NCBI GenBank assembly: GCA_965199105.1
Contig: CBDAQO010000002.1
Coordinates: forward strand, 1,426,001-1,490,000
Length of the DNA stretch: 64,000 nt
Origin: LMUY01 sp965199105
GTDB lineage: Bacteria; Pseudomonadota; Alphaproteobacteria; Acetobacterales; Acetobacteraceae
Direction: 5' to 3'
The translations under genes and the position numbers were made by a program. Below, piece by piece: positions 33,421-42,221 of this stretch. Within the stretch, counting starts at the first letter, position 1, and each line of letters opens with the position of its first letter. The notes under the pieces are model-generated. The model was given only the letters and a program-made list of their open reading frames with translations. It was not told the DNA's origin and made no database searches.

Positions 33421-35337
33421 TTAGGCCGCCTGGCGTTTCTCCGTGCCTGCGTCGGGCTTGCGGTCAGGCATGCCGAGGTAGCTGCGCCAGGCATGGTCTG
33501 CGGTCAGCCGGCCAAACGCGGCGCGCCACTCCAACCGGCGCGCCGGCCCCTCGCGGAACAGCCGGAGCAGCAGCCTTACTGCCTCGACCAGCAGCACGCG
33601 GTGGCTGGCGCGTGAGCGGGTGTAGACCGGCATCTCCTCGTCCCACCACGTTTCCACCGCCAAGTTGTCGATGCCGCGCATGTTGAGCCAGTCGAGCTGG
33701 GCGGCCGCAAGCACGCGGGGCTCGGTCGCCGGGTCGCGGGCGACAGCGTTGCGCAAGGCCAGGTAGCCCAGCAGCGCGAAGCACGCGGCGTTGTTCGGCG
33801 GCCGGCGCTTCAGCCGTTGCGGCTGTAGCACCGTGCTACGCGGCGCCGTGTGCACCGGATATTGCAGCTTGAGTTGCTGCAGTTGACGATGGCGCACCAG
33901 CGGGTCGCCGTCCAGCACGCCTGGCCCGGCGAGGTAATCGCGGATGCCGGTCAGGATCAGCGCGGTGCCGTAGTAGCGGAACGTCAGCAGGTGCAGCACG
34001 GTCAGTCGCCCAATGCGCCGCACCGTGGGCCAGCGGTCCACCGGCATGTGCAGCGCGGCGGTCACCAGCATGTTGCGGGTTTCGTAATAGAGGTGCCAGC
34101 CGCCCCATTTCAGGTAAAACGGCTCGTGCCAGACGGCCACGCCGGGCATCGAGACGGCGGGGACGCCCTGGTTGTAGAGCCGCATGCCGTATTCGAGGTC
34201 GTCGCCGCGGATGAAGCAGGGGAGTGGCAGGCAGAGCCGGCGCACCACCGCGAGCGGGAAGGCGCAACACCACCAGCCGTTGTAGTGCACGGGGTCGGGC
34301 CGGGACAGCGGCTCGAGCGAGTCCGGGTCGGCGATGTCAGCGGTGTGGTGCCGGGGCTGGAACGCCCAATGCCGGTCCGAGACGACCGCGCCGGCCTCGT
34401 ACATCTGCGTCGGCTGCAACATGTCCAGCATCTGGCCGCCGATCACCGCGTCCTGCTTGGCGTAGGCGAACAGCGAGGCGATGCGGAACAGACTGCTCGG
34501 CTCCAGCTCGATGTCGTCGTCGAGCAACACGACGTGGGAAACCGCCTCGTCGTCCAGCGCCGCCAGCAGGCCACGAGTGAAGCCGCCAGCGCCGCCGAAA
34601 TTGCCCTGCTCGATCATGCGCAGCTTGCCATGGACGCTGCCGCTGAGACCAGCCGCGTCCAGCCGGCGCGCCAGGCCGGGATGGCCCTGGTTCACGATGA
34701 TGATGCGGGTGAGCCGGTCAAGCGTGGCCGCGTCGGAGTCGAGGGTGGCGAGCATGCGGGCGAGCGCCGCCTCCCGGTGAAACGTGCAGATCACGGCAGC
34801 CAGGCCGACGCGGGCCTGCGCCAGGGTCTCGCTGAACCAGCCGCCGCCCGCCACGCGGAGCCGCTCGCCATGGCTCACCAACTCGGCCGACAGCACGCCC
34901 TGCTGGCGGAAGTTCACCGTCTTGATTGGGATGCACACGGTGGTGACCCCGGGGCCGACCGCCTGCTCATGCACCAGGGTGCGCTGCTCGAGCGCGCGGC
35001 GATACACCTGGAGCGACCCGGTGCCCTTCACCTCGACCTGCAGCAGCACCGACTGCAACCCGGTGAGGCGATGCCACTGCGCCTCGAAGAAGCTATTGAG
35101 GTAGGTGTCGAAGCTGAGCCGGGTGGCAGACCCCAGTTCGACGCCGCCGTCGGTCAACGTGACGTCCGACCATGGCCGGGCCGCGTCGAGTGGCTCCGCG
35201 CGCCAATACAGCGCCCGGCGATCGCTGGCGCAGTCGATTGCCAAGCCTTGCAGCAGAGTAGCCCGGACCGGGTCGGCAGCAGCCTCGGTGACGATCGTGG
35301 CGGTGGTGCCCGCCGCGACGGCGTTCAATGGCTGCAA
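33421..35337 (-). CDS. GlfT2-like galactofuranosyltransferase
   Basis: A glycosyltransferase of about 638 residues with the full plan of mycobacterial GlfT2: an N-terminal beta-barrel domain (recognised from RLSFDTYLNSFFEAQWHRLT and LQVYRR), a GT-A catalytic domain (VICTFHREAALARML, then VVLLDDDIELEP with the metal-binding Asp triad), a conserved HYNGWWCCAFPL region, IRGDDLEYGMRLYNQG and WHEPFYLKWGGWHLYYETRN, and a C-terminal helical part. GlfT2 polymerises galactofuranose, so a galactan-type surface polysaccharide is implied. The preferred start is TTG at 35335-35337 after AGGGGG; the frame is open to 35484. No glf mutase gene is next to it. Confidence 0.82.
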   Translation of the reverse strand: MQPLNAVAAGTTATIVTEAAADPVRATLLQGLAIDCASDRRALYWRAEPLDAARPWSDVTLTDGGVELGSATRLSFDTYLNSFFEAQWHRLTGLQSVLLQVEVKGTGSLQVYRRALEQRTLVHEQAVGPGVTTVCIPIKTVNFRQQGVLSAELVSHGERLRVAGGGWFSETLAQARVGLAAVICTFHREAALARMLATLDSDAATLDRLTRIIIVNQGHPGLARRLDAAGLSGSVHGKLRMIEQGNFGGAGGFTRGLLAALDDEAVSHVVLLDDDIELEPSSLFRIASLFAYAKQDAVIGGQMLDMLQPTQMYEAGAVVSDRHWAFQPRHHTADIADPDSLEPLSRPDPVHYNGWWCCAFPLAVVRRLCLPLPCFIRGDDLEYGMRLYNQGVPAVSMPGVAVWHEPFYLKWGGWHLYYETRNMLVTAALHMPVDRWPTVRRIGRLTVLHLLTFRYYGTALILTGIRDYLAGPGVLDGDPLVRHRQLQQLKLQYPVHTAPRSTVLQPQRLKRRPPNNAACFALLGYLALRNAVARDPATEPRVLAAAQLDWLNMRGIDNLAVETWWDEEMPVYTRSRASHRVLLVEAVRLLLRLFREGPARRLEWRAAFGRLTADHAWRSYLGMPDRKPDAGTEKRQAA

Positions 35338-35400
35338 TCGGCCCCCTGTTCCGCTCCCCAGCGCGCCGAAACGCGCAAAGCTGCTCCATACGTAAGGGAT

Positions 35401-35418
35401 AGTAAGTAAACGCTCACT
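35401..35418. promoter_or_regulatory. candidate operator upstream of the GlfT2-like gene
   Basis: AGTAAG-N6-CTCACT is a nearly perfect inverted repeat (one mismatch) about 65 bases upstream of the preferred start. It resembles the half-sites of many TetR-family operators. No regulator gene is adjacent, and the site could be coincidental. Confidence 0.3.
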
Positions 35419-35574
35419 AACAATTCTTGGCAGTCGCGCCAGAGTTAGCGAGTAACGCCAGCAAGCTGACCGAATACCGAGCAAAAGCGGCGTTTGACGA
35501 ATGAGTGGGCGCAGTCACGATCGCGAATGGTGGTCGCCATAGTATGCGTTATTGGCCTTCCCGCCGACCAGCAA

Positions 35575-35805
35575 TTACATCGAGATGTGGGGTTTGCCGA
35601 TTGGGCCACATCCATGCGGCACGTTCGCGCGCAACACGGTGGCGAGTTGGCGAATCGAACGCTCCAACAGATGGGCGGCTTCCTCGAGGCGGACGACCTC
35701 CGGGGTAATCGACCCTTGCTCCAGCAGCCGGTCCCGCAATGCCCAAGTGGCTGTGCACAACGTCCCAATCTGCTCGAGACAAGCCTGCTGTTCCATCTGC
35801 GTCAC
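35575..35805 (-). CDS. small helical protein of unknown function
   Basis: A 76-residue protein from the GTG at 35803-35805, which follows a GAGGTGGG ribosome site. The translation is rich in Glu, Arg and Leu (MEQQACLEQIGTLCTATWAL, then RDRLLEQGSITPEVVRLEEA) and probably forms two or three helices. Composition and ribosome site support a gene, but I do not recognise the family. It lies between ompA and the GlfT2-like gene on the same strand. Its longer reading frame (to 35853) lacks a better start. Confidence 0.5.
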   Translation of the reverse strand: MTQMEQQACLEQIGTLCTATWALRDRLLEQGSITPEVVRLEEAAHLLERSIRQLATVLRANVPHGCGPIGKPHISM

Positions 35806-35875
35806 GATCCCACCTCGCCTTTGACGTAGCACAAAATATGATGTTTGTCGCAAGGGCGAGATTCGGAGAAAGTCG

Positions 35876-35905
35876 CAGGCCCGTCTCGTTGCCGGGACGG
35901 GCCTG
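35876..35905 (-). terminator. hairpin after the OmpA-type gene
   Basis: CAGGCCCGTC and GACGGGCCTG form a perfect 10-bp stem around a 10-base loop, 11 bases beyond the stop codon of the OmpA-type gene. The trailing bases on the minus strand contain only a short T-run (CGACTTTCTCC), so termination strength is uncertain. Confidence 0.55.
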
Positions 35906-35916
35906 TGTCGGCGAGG

Positions 35917-37014
35917 CTACTGTAGGATGATCGCAACCCGGCGGTTCTGCGGCTCACGCACGCCCGCGGCGGTCGGCACCAGCGGCCGGGTGTCACCAAA
36001 GGCCTGGATGGCGATGATGTTCATCGGCACCCCGTCACGCACCAGCTCGGCCGCCACGGTTTGCGCCCGCCGCAGCGAGAGCCGCTGGTTGTAGGCCGGC
36101 GTGCCCGAACGGTCCGCGTTGCCCTGCACCTCGATGCGCGTGGTCTGCACGTGCGTGCTGGCCTGCGCCGCCTCGGACACGATCTGGCGCGCCCGGTCGG
36201 TCAGGTCAGCACGGTCCCAATCGAAGAACACCAGGTAGGTGCGGGCCGGTGCCGGGGCGGGCACGGCTTGCACCGGGGCTGGCGGCGGCGGCGGCTTGGG
36301 CGTGTTGAAGGCGTAGCGCACGCCGAGCACCACCTGGTGGTTCAGGTTCTCGGTGATGTCGACGTTGCCGGGCCCTTCCGTGCCGGTCCGGGTGAGCGAC
36401 TCACCGCGGAAGGTCTGATTGCCGAGCACGCCCACGAAGCGATATTCCGCCGTGAAGGCGAAGCCGGGGATGGCCGCAATCGGGAAGGCGGCGCCGACAA
36501 TGCCTTGGTAGGCGAAGTTGCCGCTGGTGCCGCCGATGTGGTTTTGGCCACCGGTCCGCAGGTTGATGCCGTCCAGTCCGTTCAGGTGGCTCCACTCGTA
36601 ACCCGCGCCCACACCGACATACGGGGTGACGTAGGGGACACCAAATGGACGAAGGTCCACGTCATACAGCACGTTGCCGAACGCGCCGTAGTCCTGCTGG
36701 GTGCTGGTGCCGCCGATTGGGGCGTTGGCGCCACCGCGTGAACGCAACTGGCTCTGGTCGTAGTTGCCCTCCACCTCGAAGCGCAGGCCATTGCCGAGCC
36801 CGTAGCCGATGCTGCCAAGGCCACCATAGCCGTCGGCACTGAAGCGGAACTCGGACTTCTGAATGCCAGTGCCCGGCGACGCCTGCACGTGCTCGTCCTG
36901 CTTGAAGTTCCACAGCGCGCCGGCACCGACATAAAGGCCGTCGATCGGCTGTGCGGAAGCAAGGACGGGGAAACCGATAATCGTGGCTGCCGCGAGGGCA
37001 ATCCGTAGGCGCAT
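35917..37014 (-). CDS. OmpA-family outer membrane protein
   Basis: A 365-residue outer-membrane protein. A signal peptide (MRLRIALAAATIIGFPVLAS, then AQP) is followed by an eight-stranded beta-barrel (to about residue 235), a proline hinge (TPKPPPPPAPVQAVPAPAP) and a C-terminal OmpA domain. That domain has YLVFFDWDRADLTDRA, QGNADRSGTPAYNQRLSLRR and AFGDTRPLVPTAAG, the peptidoglycan-binding motif with its conserved Asp and Arg. It tethers the outer membrane to the wall. The ATG at 37014 follows AGGAG; a GTG at 37023 is less likely. Confidence 0.93.
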   Translation of the reverse strand: MRLRIALAAATIIGFPVLASAQPIDGLYVGAGALWNFKQDEHVQASPGTGIQKSEFRFSADGYGGLGSIGYGLGNGLRFEVEGNYDQSQLRSRGGANAPIGGTSTQQDYGAFGNVLYDVDLRPFGVPYVTPYVGVGAGYEWSHLNGLDGINLRTGGQNHIGGTSGNFAYQGIVGAAFPIAAIPGFAFTAEYRFVGVLGNQTFRGESLTRTGTEGPGNVDITENLNHQVVLGVRYAFNTPKPPPPPAPVQAVPAPAPARTYLVFFDWDRADLTDRARQIVSEAAQASTHVQTTRIEVQGNADRSGTPAYNQRLSLRRAQTVAAELVRDGVPMNIIAIQAFGDTRPLVPTAAGVREPQNRRVAIILQ

Positions 37015-37262
37015 GTAAGGCACTCCTGTTGCGTGGCCGCGCGACCTACGCGATGGAGTTCGCTTAGTTGAAATGGGAAATTGTCCATCTCCAGCTTACA
37101 ATTGATTACACAACTGATTTTGCAGCACTTTCTCAAATGGTATGGCGCGGTTGTGAAGTCTTTGCAGCTCATTACGGGCTGTTGGTGCGGCGCCCGCCAC
37201 CCCGGCCGACCCGGGAATATTGACTTGGCCGGGCGCTCCGGCGTAACAGCGCCGCACTCCGG

Positions 37263-37337
37263 GGCGGCGTAGCTCAGCGGTAGAGCAGGGGAATCATAAT
37301 CCCTTGGTCGGCGGTTCAAATCCGTCCGCCGCTACCA
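37263..37337 (+). tRNA. tRNA-Met (anticodon CAT), elongator type
   Basis: A complete cloverleaf with encoded CCA. Acceptor stem GGCGGCG pairs with CGCCGCT (one G-U at the first pair). The D arm is GCTC/GAGC, the anticodon stem GGGGA/TCCCT around loop ATCATAA, and the T arm GGCGG/CCGTC around TTCAAAT. The first pair is not the C:A mismatch of initiators, so this is elongator Met; an Ile2 (lysidine) tRNA is the less likely alternative. Confidence 0.93.
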
Positions 37338-37395
37338 CCGGCCCCCTCCCACACGTCCGTTTCCTCCGGCTGCCGCTTGGCGTTAGGCTGCCGCC

Positions 37396-39681
37396 ATGGA
37401 CATGAATATCGATTCGCCAACTTCCGCACTCGACCACATCGCGCCGATCTCGCGGCAAATTTGGGATGCCAAGTATCGCCTGAAATCGGCCAATGGCGTG
37501 CCGGCCGACCAAACCATTGAGGCAAGCTGGCGCCGGGTCGCGCGCGCGCTGGCCGCGGCCGAGGCCGAGCCGGACCGGTGGGAGCCGGTGTTCTACCGTG
37601 CGCTGGAAGATTTCCGCTTCCTGCCGGCGGGCCGCATCATGTCCGGCGCTGGGTCGGACCGTCGGGTGACGCTGTTCAACTGCTTCGTTATGGGCGAGAT
37701 CGGCGACGACCTCGGCAGCATCTTCGCCAACCTGCGGGAAGCCGCACTCACCATGCAGCAGGGTGGCGGTATCGGCTACGACTTCTCCACCTTGCGGCCG
37801 AAAGGCGCCCCGGTGCAGGGGGTGGGGGCCGACGCCTCGGGCCCACTCTCCTTTATGGATGTGTGGGACGCGATGTGCCGCACCATCATGTCCGCCGGCG
37901 CCCGCCGCGGCGCGATGATGGCGGTGATGCGGTGCGACCACCCCGACATCGAGGCCTTCATCGCCGCCAAGCGCGAGCCCGGGCGGCTGCGCAACTTCAA
38001 CCTCTCCGTGCTGGCGACCGACCCGTTCATGGCGGCGGTGGCGGCCGACGCCGAGTGGCCGCTGGTGTTCAACGGCCGCACCTACGCCGTGCTGCGGGCG
38101 CGCGCGCTGTTCGACAGCATCACCCGCGCCACCTACGACTACGCCGAACCCGGCGTGATCTTCATCGATCGCATCAACGCGCGCAACAACCTCGCCTATT
38201 GCGAGACGATCCACGCCACCAACCCCTGTGGCGAGCAGCCGCTGCCACCCTACGGCGCCTGCCTGCTCGGCTCGATCAACCTGGCGCGGCTGGTGCAGGA
38301 CCCGTTCACGTCGGCTGCCCGGCTGGACTCGAGCGAGCTGGCCGAACTGGTGGGCGTCGCCATTCGCATGATGGACAACACCATCGACGTGTCGGGCTTC
38401 CCGCTCGAGGCGCAGCGGCAGGAGGCGGTGGCCAAGCGCCGAATCGGGCTGGGCATCACCGGGCTGGCCGACGCGTTGGCGATGGTGGGCTTACGCTACG
38501 GTAGCCCGGCGGCGGCGGAGCGGGCGGGCGATTGGGCGCGGCAGATCAACCGCTCCGCCTACATCACCTCGGCGCACCTGGCGCGGGAGAAGGGCGCCTT
38601 CCCGCTGTATGACGCCGACGCCTACCTGGCCGGGGAGACCATCGGCGCACTCGACGCCGACGTGCGCGGGCAGATCGCAGAGCACGGTATCCGCAACGCG
38701 CTGCTGACCTCGGTGGCGCCGACCGGCACCATCTCCCTGGTGGCCGACAACGTCTCCTCCGGCGTGGAGCCGATCTTCGCGCTCGCCTACACGCGCCGGG
38801 TGCTGCAGCCCGATGGCAGCCGGGTGGAGGAGGAGGTGTCGGACTACGCGCTGCGGCGCTATCGCAGCCTGTTCGGCGAGCAGGCGCCGTTGCCGCCGGC
38901 CTTCGTCACCGCGCAGGAGCTGACGCCGAGCGAGCATATCCGCATGCAGGCGGCCGTGCAGCGCCATGTCGACAGCGCGATTTCCAAGACCGTGAACGTG
39001 CCGGAGGACATCGGCTTCGAGGCGTTCCAGCAGGTCTACCTCGACGCCTACGCGAGCGGCTGCAAGGGCTGCACGACCTACCGCCCGAACGCGATCACCG
39101 GGTCGGTGCTGGAGGTGAAGCCGGTTGAGGCGGTGCAGCCGGAGCTGCCGGCTGCGGTGGTGCCGCAAGTGGACGGGCTGATGCTGCGCTCGGACAAGCT
39201 GTCGGGCGCCACCTACAAGCTGCGCTGGCCGGACAGCGAGCACGCCATGTACGTCACCATCAACGACGTGGAGCAGGACGGCGTGCTGCGTCCGTTCGAA
39301 ATCTTCGTCAATTCCAAGAACCTCGAGCACTACGCCTGGGTCGTGGCGCTGACTCGCATGATCAGCGCGGTGTTCCGCCGCGGTGGCGAGGTAGCGTTCG
39401 TGGCTGCGGAGCTGAAGCAGGTGTTCGACCCGCGTGGCGGCCAGTGGCAGGGCGGCCGCTACGTGCCGTCTCTGGTGGCGGCGATCGGCGACCTGATCGA
39501 GCGCCACATGATGGAAACCGGCTTCCTCAGCCGCGACGTGGCGCCCGCTCTAGCCAAGCCCGGCGCCGGCGTGCTCGCAACCCAACTCGGACCGCTCTGC
39601 CCCAAATGCAGCCAGCCCGGCCTGGTGCGCGAGGCGGGATGTTTGAGCTGTGTGAACTGTGGGTGGAGCAAGTGCGAGTAG
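37396..39681 (+). CDS. nrdJ: adenosylcobalamin-dependent ribonucleotide reductase, class II
   Basis: A 761-residue class II ribonucleotide reductase that makes deoxyribonucleotides with a B12-generated thiyl radical. The active-site NPCGEQ is at residues 276-281 (thiyl Cys278), with the redox pair at Cys96 (FNCFVMGE) and Cys289 (YGACLLGSIN), the spacing known from other NrdJ proteins. The C-terminus carries a zinc-ribbon-like cysteine set (CPKCSQPG and CLSCVNCGWSKCE) serving reduction of the active site. The enzyme needs no oxygen, so it works in both aerobic and anaerobic growth. It stands alone after tRNA-Met. Confidence 0.96.
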   Translation: MDMNIDSPTSALDHIAPISRQIWDAKYRLKSANGVPADQTIEASWRRVARALAAAEAEPDRWEPVFYRALEDFRFLPAGRIMSGAGSDRRVTLFNCFVMGEIGDDLGSIFANLREAALTMQQGGGIGYDFSTLRPKGAPVQGVGADASGPLSFMDVWDAMCRTIMSAGARRGAMMAVMRCDHPDIEAFIAAKREPGRLRNFNLSVLATDPFMAAVAADAEWPLVFNGRTYAVLRARALFDSITRATYDYAEPGVIFIDRINARNNLAYCETIHATNPCGEQPLPPYGACLLGSINLARLVQDPFTSAARLDSSELAELVGVAIRMMDNTIDVSGFPLEAQRQEAVAKRRIGLGITGLADALAMVGLRYGSPAAAERAGDWARQINRSAYITSAHLAREKGAFPLYDADAYLAGETIGALDADVRGQIAEHGIRNALLTSVAPTGTISLVADNVSSGVEPIFALAYTRRVLQPDGSRVEEEVSDYALRRYRSLFGEQAPLPPAFVTAQELTPSEHIRMQAAVQRHVDSAISKTVNVPEDIGFEAFQQVYLDAYASGCKGCTTYRPNAITGSVLEVKPVEAVQPELPAAVVPQVDGLMLRSDKLSGATYKLRWPDSEHAMYVTINDVEQDGVLRPFEIFVNSKNLEHYAWVVALTRMISAVFRRGGEVAFVAAELKQVFDPRGGQWQGGRYVPSLVAAIGDLIERHMMETGFLSRDVAPALAKPGAGVLATQLGPLCPKCSQPGLVREAGCLSCVNCGWSKCE

Positions 39682-39870
39682 CTGATAGAGGACTTGTGGA
39701 TCGTGCGACGTGAGCTGACTATCGAGGCCTCCAACTCTTCCGCATAGCGCCTCAACCCCGGTTGGCCATCCGCCGTGGTGCCTGGTGTTCAAGCCCAGTC
39801 CCCCGCCCACATAGTAGCCATGGCGCGACCGTCGGACCGTGGTGATGGACGCAGCAGGGGAGCCGGGATC

Positions 39871-42150
39871 ATGGATCAGCCTTTCAAAGGTCGCCGCGAG
39901 GACGCTCGGCTGGTGACGGGGGCAGGGCGCTATACCGCCGACTGGGATTGCCCCAACCAGGCTCATGTCGCCTTCCTGCGGGCCGACCGCGCCCACGCCC
40001 GCATCGCCGCGCTCGACGTTGCGGCCGCGGCCAGCGCACCCGGCGTGTTGGCGGTGCTTACGGCGGACGACATGGTGGCGGCGGGCTACAATCGCGGCCA
40101 GGCGCACGTGTTCTACAAAGGGCGTGGTGAGGCGCTGAAATCCCCGTTGTATCCCACCCTGGCGCAGCATTGCGTGCGCTACGTGGGCGAGCCCATCGTC
40201 CTCATCGTGGCCGAAACCGCCCATGCCGCGCAGGATGCGGCCGAGTTGGTGGTGGTCGACTATGAGAGCTTGCCCGCGATCGCCGACGTGCGCGCTGCGA
40301 TCGCGCCTGGCGCCGCGCTGCTGCACGACAGCGTGCCCGGCAACATCTGCTTCGACTTCGACTACGGGGACGCCGCTGCGGTCGACGCGGCCTTCGCCCA
40401 GGCCGCCCACGTGGTGCGGCTCGAGCAGCAGAGCGGGCGTGTGGTGGCCAATCCGATGGAGCCGAAAGCCGCCCTGGTGGGGTGGGACGGCGACACGCTC
40501 GAACTCTGGAGCCCCAGCCAGGGCATGACGGGGATGCGCGACGGCCTGGCCGCGCTGACCGGGCTGCCGCCCGACCAGGTGCGCGTGCATGCTTGGGACG
40601 TGGGCGGCGGCTTCGGCGTGCGCGGCGCCGCCTACCCGGAATACGCCGCGATGGCGCTGGCCGCACGCCGGGTCGGGCGGCCGGTGAAGTGGGTGGCCAG
40701 CCGCTCCGAGACCTTCCTGAGCGATTATCACGGCCGCGCGTTGCAGATGACGGCGGAGCTGGCGCTCGACCACGACGGCCATTTCCTCGCCATCCGCCAT
40801 GACTGGCTGTGCGATATCGGCGCGCACCCATCCGCCGCCGGGCCGATGACCAACACGCTGAACGCCTCGGTGATGGGCAGCGGCGCCTACCGTATTCCCG
40901 CGGTCTATGGCCGCAACCGGCTGGTGGTGACCAACACGGTTCCCATCACGGCCTATCGCGGGGCCGGCCGTCCCGACGCGGCGTATATTGTGGAGCGCCT
41001 GGTCGATGAGGCAGCGCGCCAAACCGGGATTGACCGTATCGCGCTGCGCCGGATGAACTTCATCCCCCGCGACGCCTTTCCCTACCCGGTCACCACTGCG
41101 CCCGTTCCCACGACCTATGACAGCGCCGACTTCCACGCCCTGCTCGACGCGGCCTTGGCCGAGGCCGATTGGGAGGGCTTCGATGCCCGGCGGGCAGAGG
41201 CAGCCGGGCGCGGCCGGTTGCGCGGCATTGGCTGCGCCGTGTTCATCGAGCCGGCCGGCGGCGTCGCGCCCTCCGACGAGGTGGCCATCACCTTCGAGCC
41301 TGACGGCGGCATCTTGCTGCACGAAGTCGCGGTGTCCAACGGGCAAGGCCACGAGACCGTGTTCCCGCAGATGGTCGCCGACGTGCTGCAGATCGACGCC
41401 GAGCGGGTCAGCCTGCGCGCCGGCCGGCATGGTGGCCCGGCGCTCAAGGGGGCTGGCGCGTTTGGCTCCCGGACCACGATGTCGGTCGGTTCGGTCAGCG
41501 TGGCGGCAGCGGAACTGGTGGTGCAGAAAGGCATGGCACTCGCCTCCGAGGCGCTCGAGGCTGCCGAGGCGGACTTGGTTTATGGCAGCGGCGAGTACCG
41601 CATCGCCGGGACCGATCGCGTCGTTACCCTATCGGGCTTGGCGCAGCGTTTCCCCGGCGCGTTGGACAGCCTGGCCGAGTTGCCGGCGCCGCGCGCGTTT
41701 CCGTCCGGTGCGCATGTGGCCGAGGTCGAGGTCGACCCTGACACCGGGATGACAGAACTGGTGCGCTACGTCTCGATCGACGATTGCGGCGTGGTGGTGA
41801 ACGAGACCTTGTTCGAAGGCCAGATTTGGGGCGGCTTGCTGCAGGGGCTGGGACAGGTATTCGGCGAACTCTGCGTGTATGGCGAGGACGGCCAGATGCT
41901 CAGCGGCAGCTTCATGGACTACGTCATGCCGCATGCAGACCTGGTGCGCCGGGTCACGATCCAAGCGGTGCTGGTGCCGTCCCCAACCAACCGGCTGGGG
42001 GCCAAGGGAGTGGGGGAGGCGGGCACGGTCGGCTCTTTGCCCACCGCGATGAACGCGATCTTGGACGCGCTGCGCCCGCGCGGCGTCACCAAGTTGGACA
42101 TGCCTGCCTCGGCCCGGCGGGTGTGGGAGGCGCTGCAGCAGGCGGCCTGA
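39871..42150 (+). CDS. xanthine dehydrogenase/CoxL-family molybdenum subunit (form II type), orphan
   Basis: A 759-residue molybdopterin-binding subunit of the aerobic CO dehydrogenase/xanthine oxidase family. The start ATG at 39871 is followed by DQPFKGRREDARLVTGAGRY. Visible motifs are GGGFGVRGAAYPEY, TAYRGAGRPDAAY (the AYRGAGR signature of form II, so not a true CO dehydrogenase) and the general-base Glu716 in KGVGEAGTVG. The iron-sulfur and FAD subunits are not adjacent, so it must use partners encoded elsewhere. The substrate is an unknown aldehyde or N-heterocycle. Confidence 0.9.
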   Translation: MDQPFKGRREDARLVTGAGRYTADWDCPNQAHVAFLRADRAHARIAALDVAAAASAPGVLAVLTADDMVAAGYNRGQAHVFYKGRGEALKSPLYPTLAQHCVRYVGEPIVLIVAETAHAAQDAAELVVVDYESLPAIADVRAAIAPGAALLHDSVPGNICFDFDYGDAAAVDAAFAQAAHVVRLEQQSGRVVANPMEPKAALVGWDGDTLELWSPSQGMTGMRDGLAALTGLPPDQVRVHAWDVGGGFGVRGAAYPEYAAMALAARRVGRPVKWVASRSETFLSDYHGRALQMTAELALDHDGHFLAIRHDWLCDIGAHPSAAGPMTNTLNASVMGSGAYRIPAVYGRNRLVVTNTVPITAYRGAGRPDAAYIVERLVDEAARQTGIDRIALRRMNFIPRDAFPYPVTTAPVPTTYDSADFHALLDAALAEADWEGFDARRAEAAGRGRLRGIGCAVFIEPAGGVAPSDEVAITFEPDGGILLHEVAVSNGQGHETVFPQMVADVLQIDAERVSLRAGRHGGPALKGAGAFGSRTTMSVGSVSVAAAELVVQKGMALASEALEAAEADLVYGSGEYRIAGTDRVVTLSGLAQRFPGALDSLAELPAPRAFPSGAHVAEVEVDPDTGMTELVRYVSIDDCGVVVNETLFEGQIWGGLLQGLGQVFGELCVYGEDGQMLSGSFMDYVMPHADLVRRVTIQAVLVPSPTNRLGAKGVGEAGTVGSLPTAMNAILDALRPRGVTKLDMPASARRVWEALQQAA

Positions 42151-42221
42151 CCTTGAAGCATTATCGTCCAGGATGATCGTGCCTCGAGCAAGCTGCTGAC
42201 GAGATCGCTGGTGCGCTATGG

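Noticed and set aside
39682..39870. Possible gene remnant between nrdJ and the molybdenum subunit
   Set aside because: Short frames only, no recognisable domain; treated as ordinary intergenic DNA.
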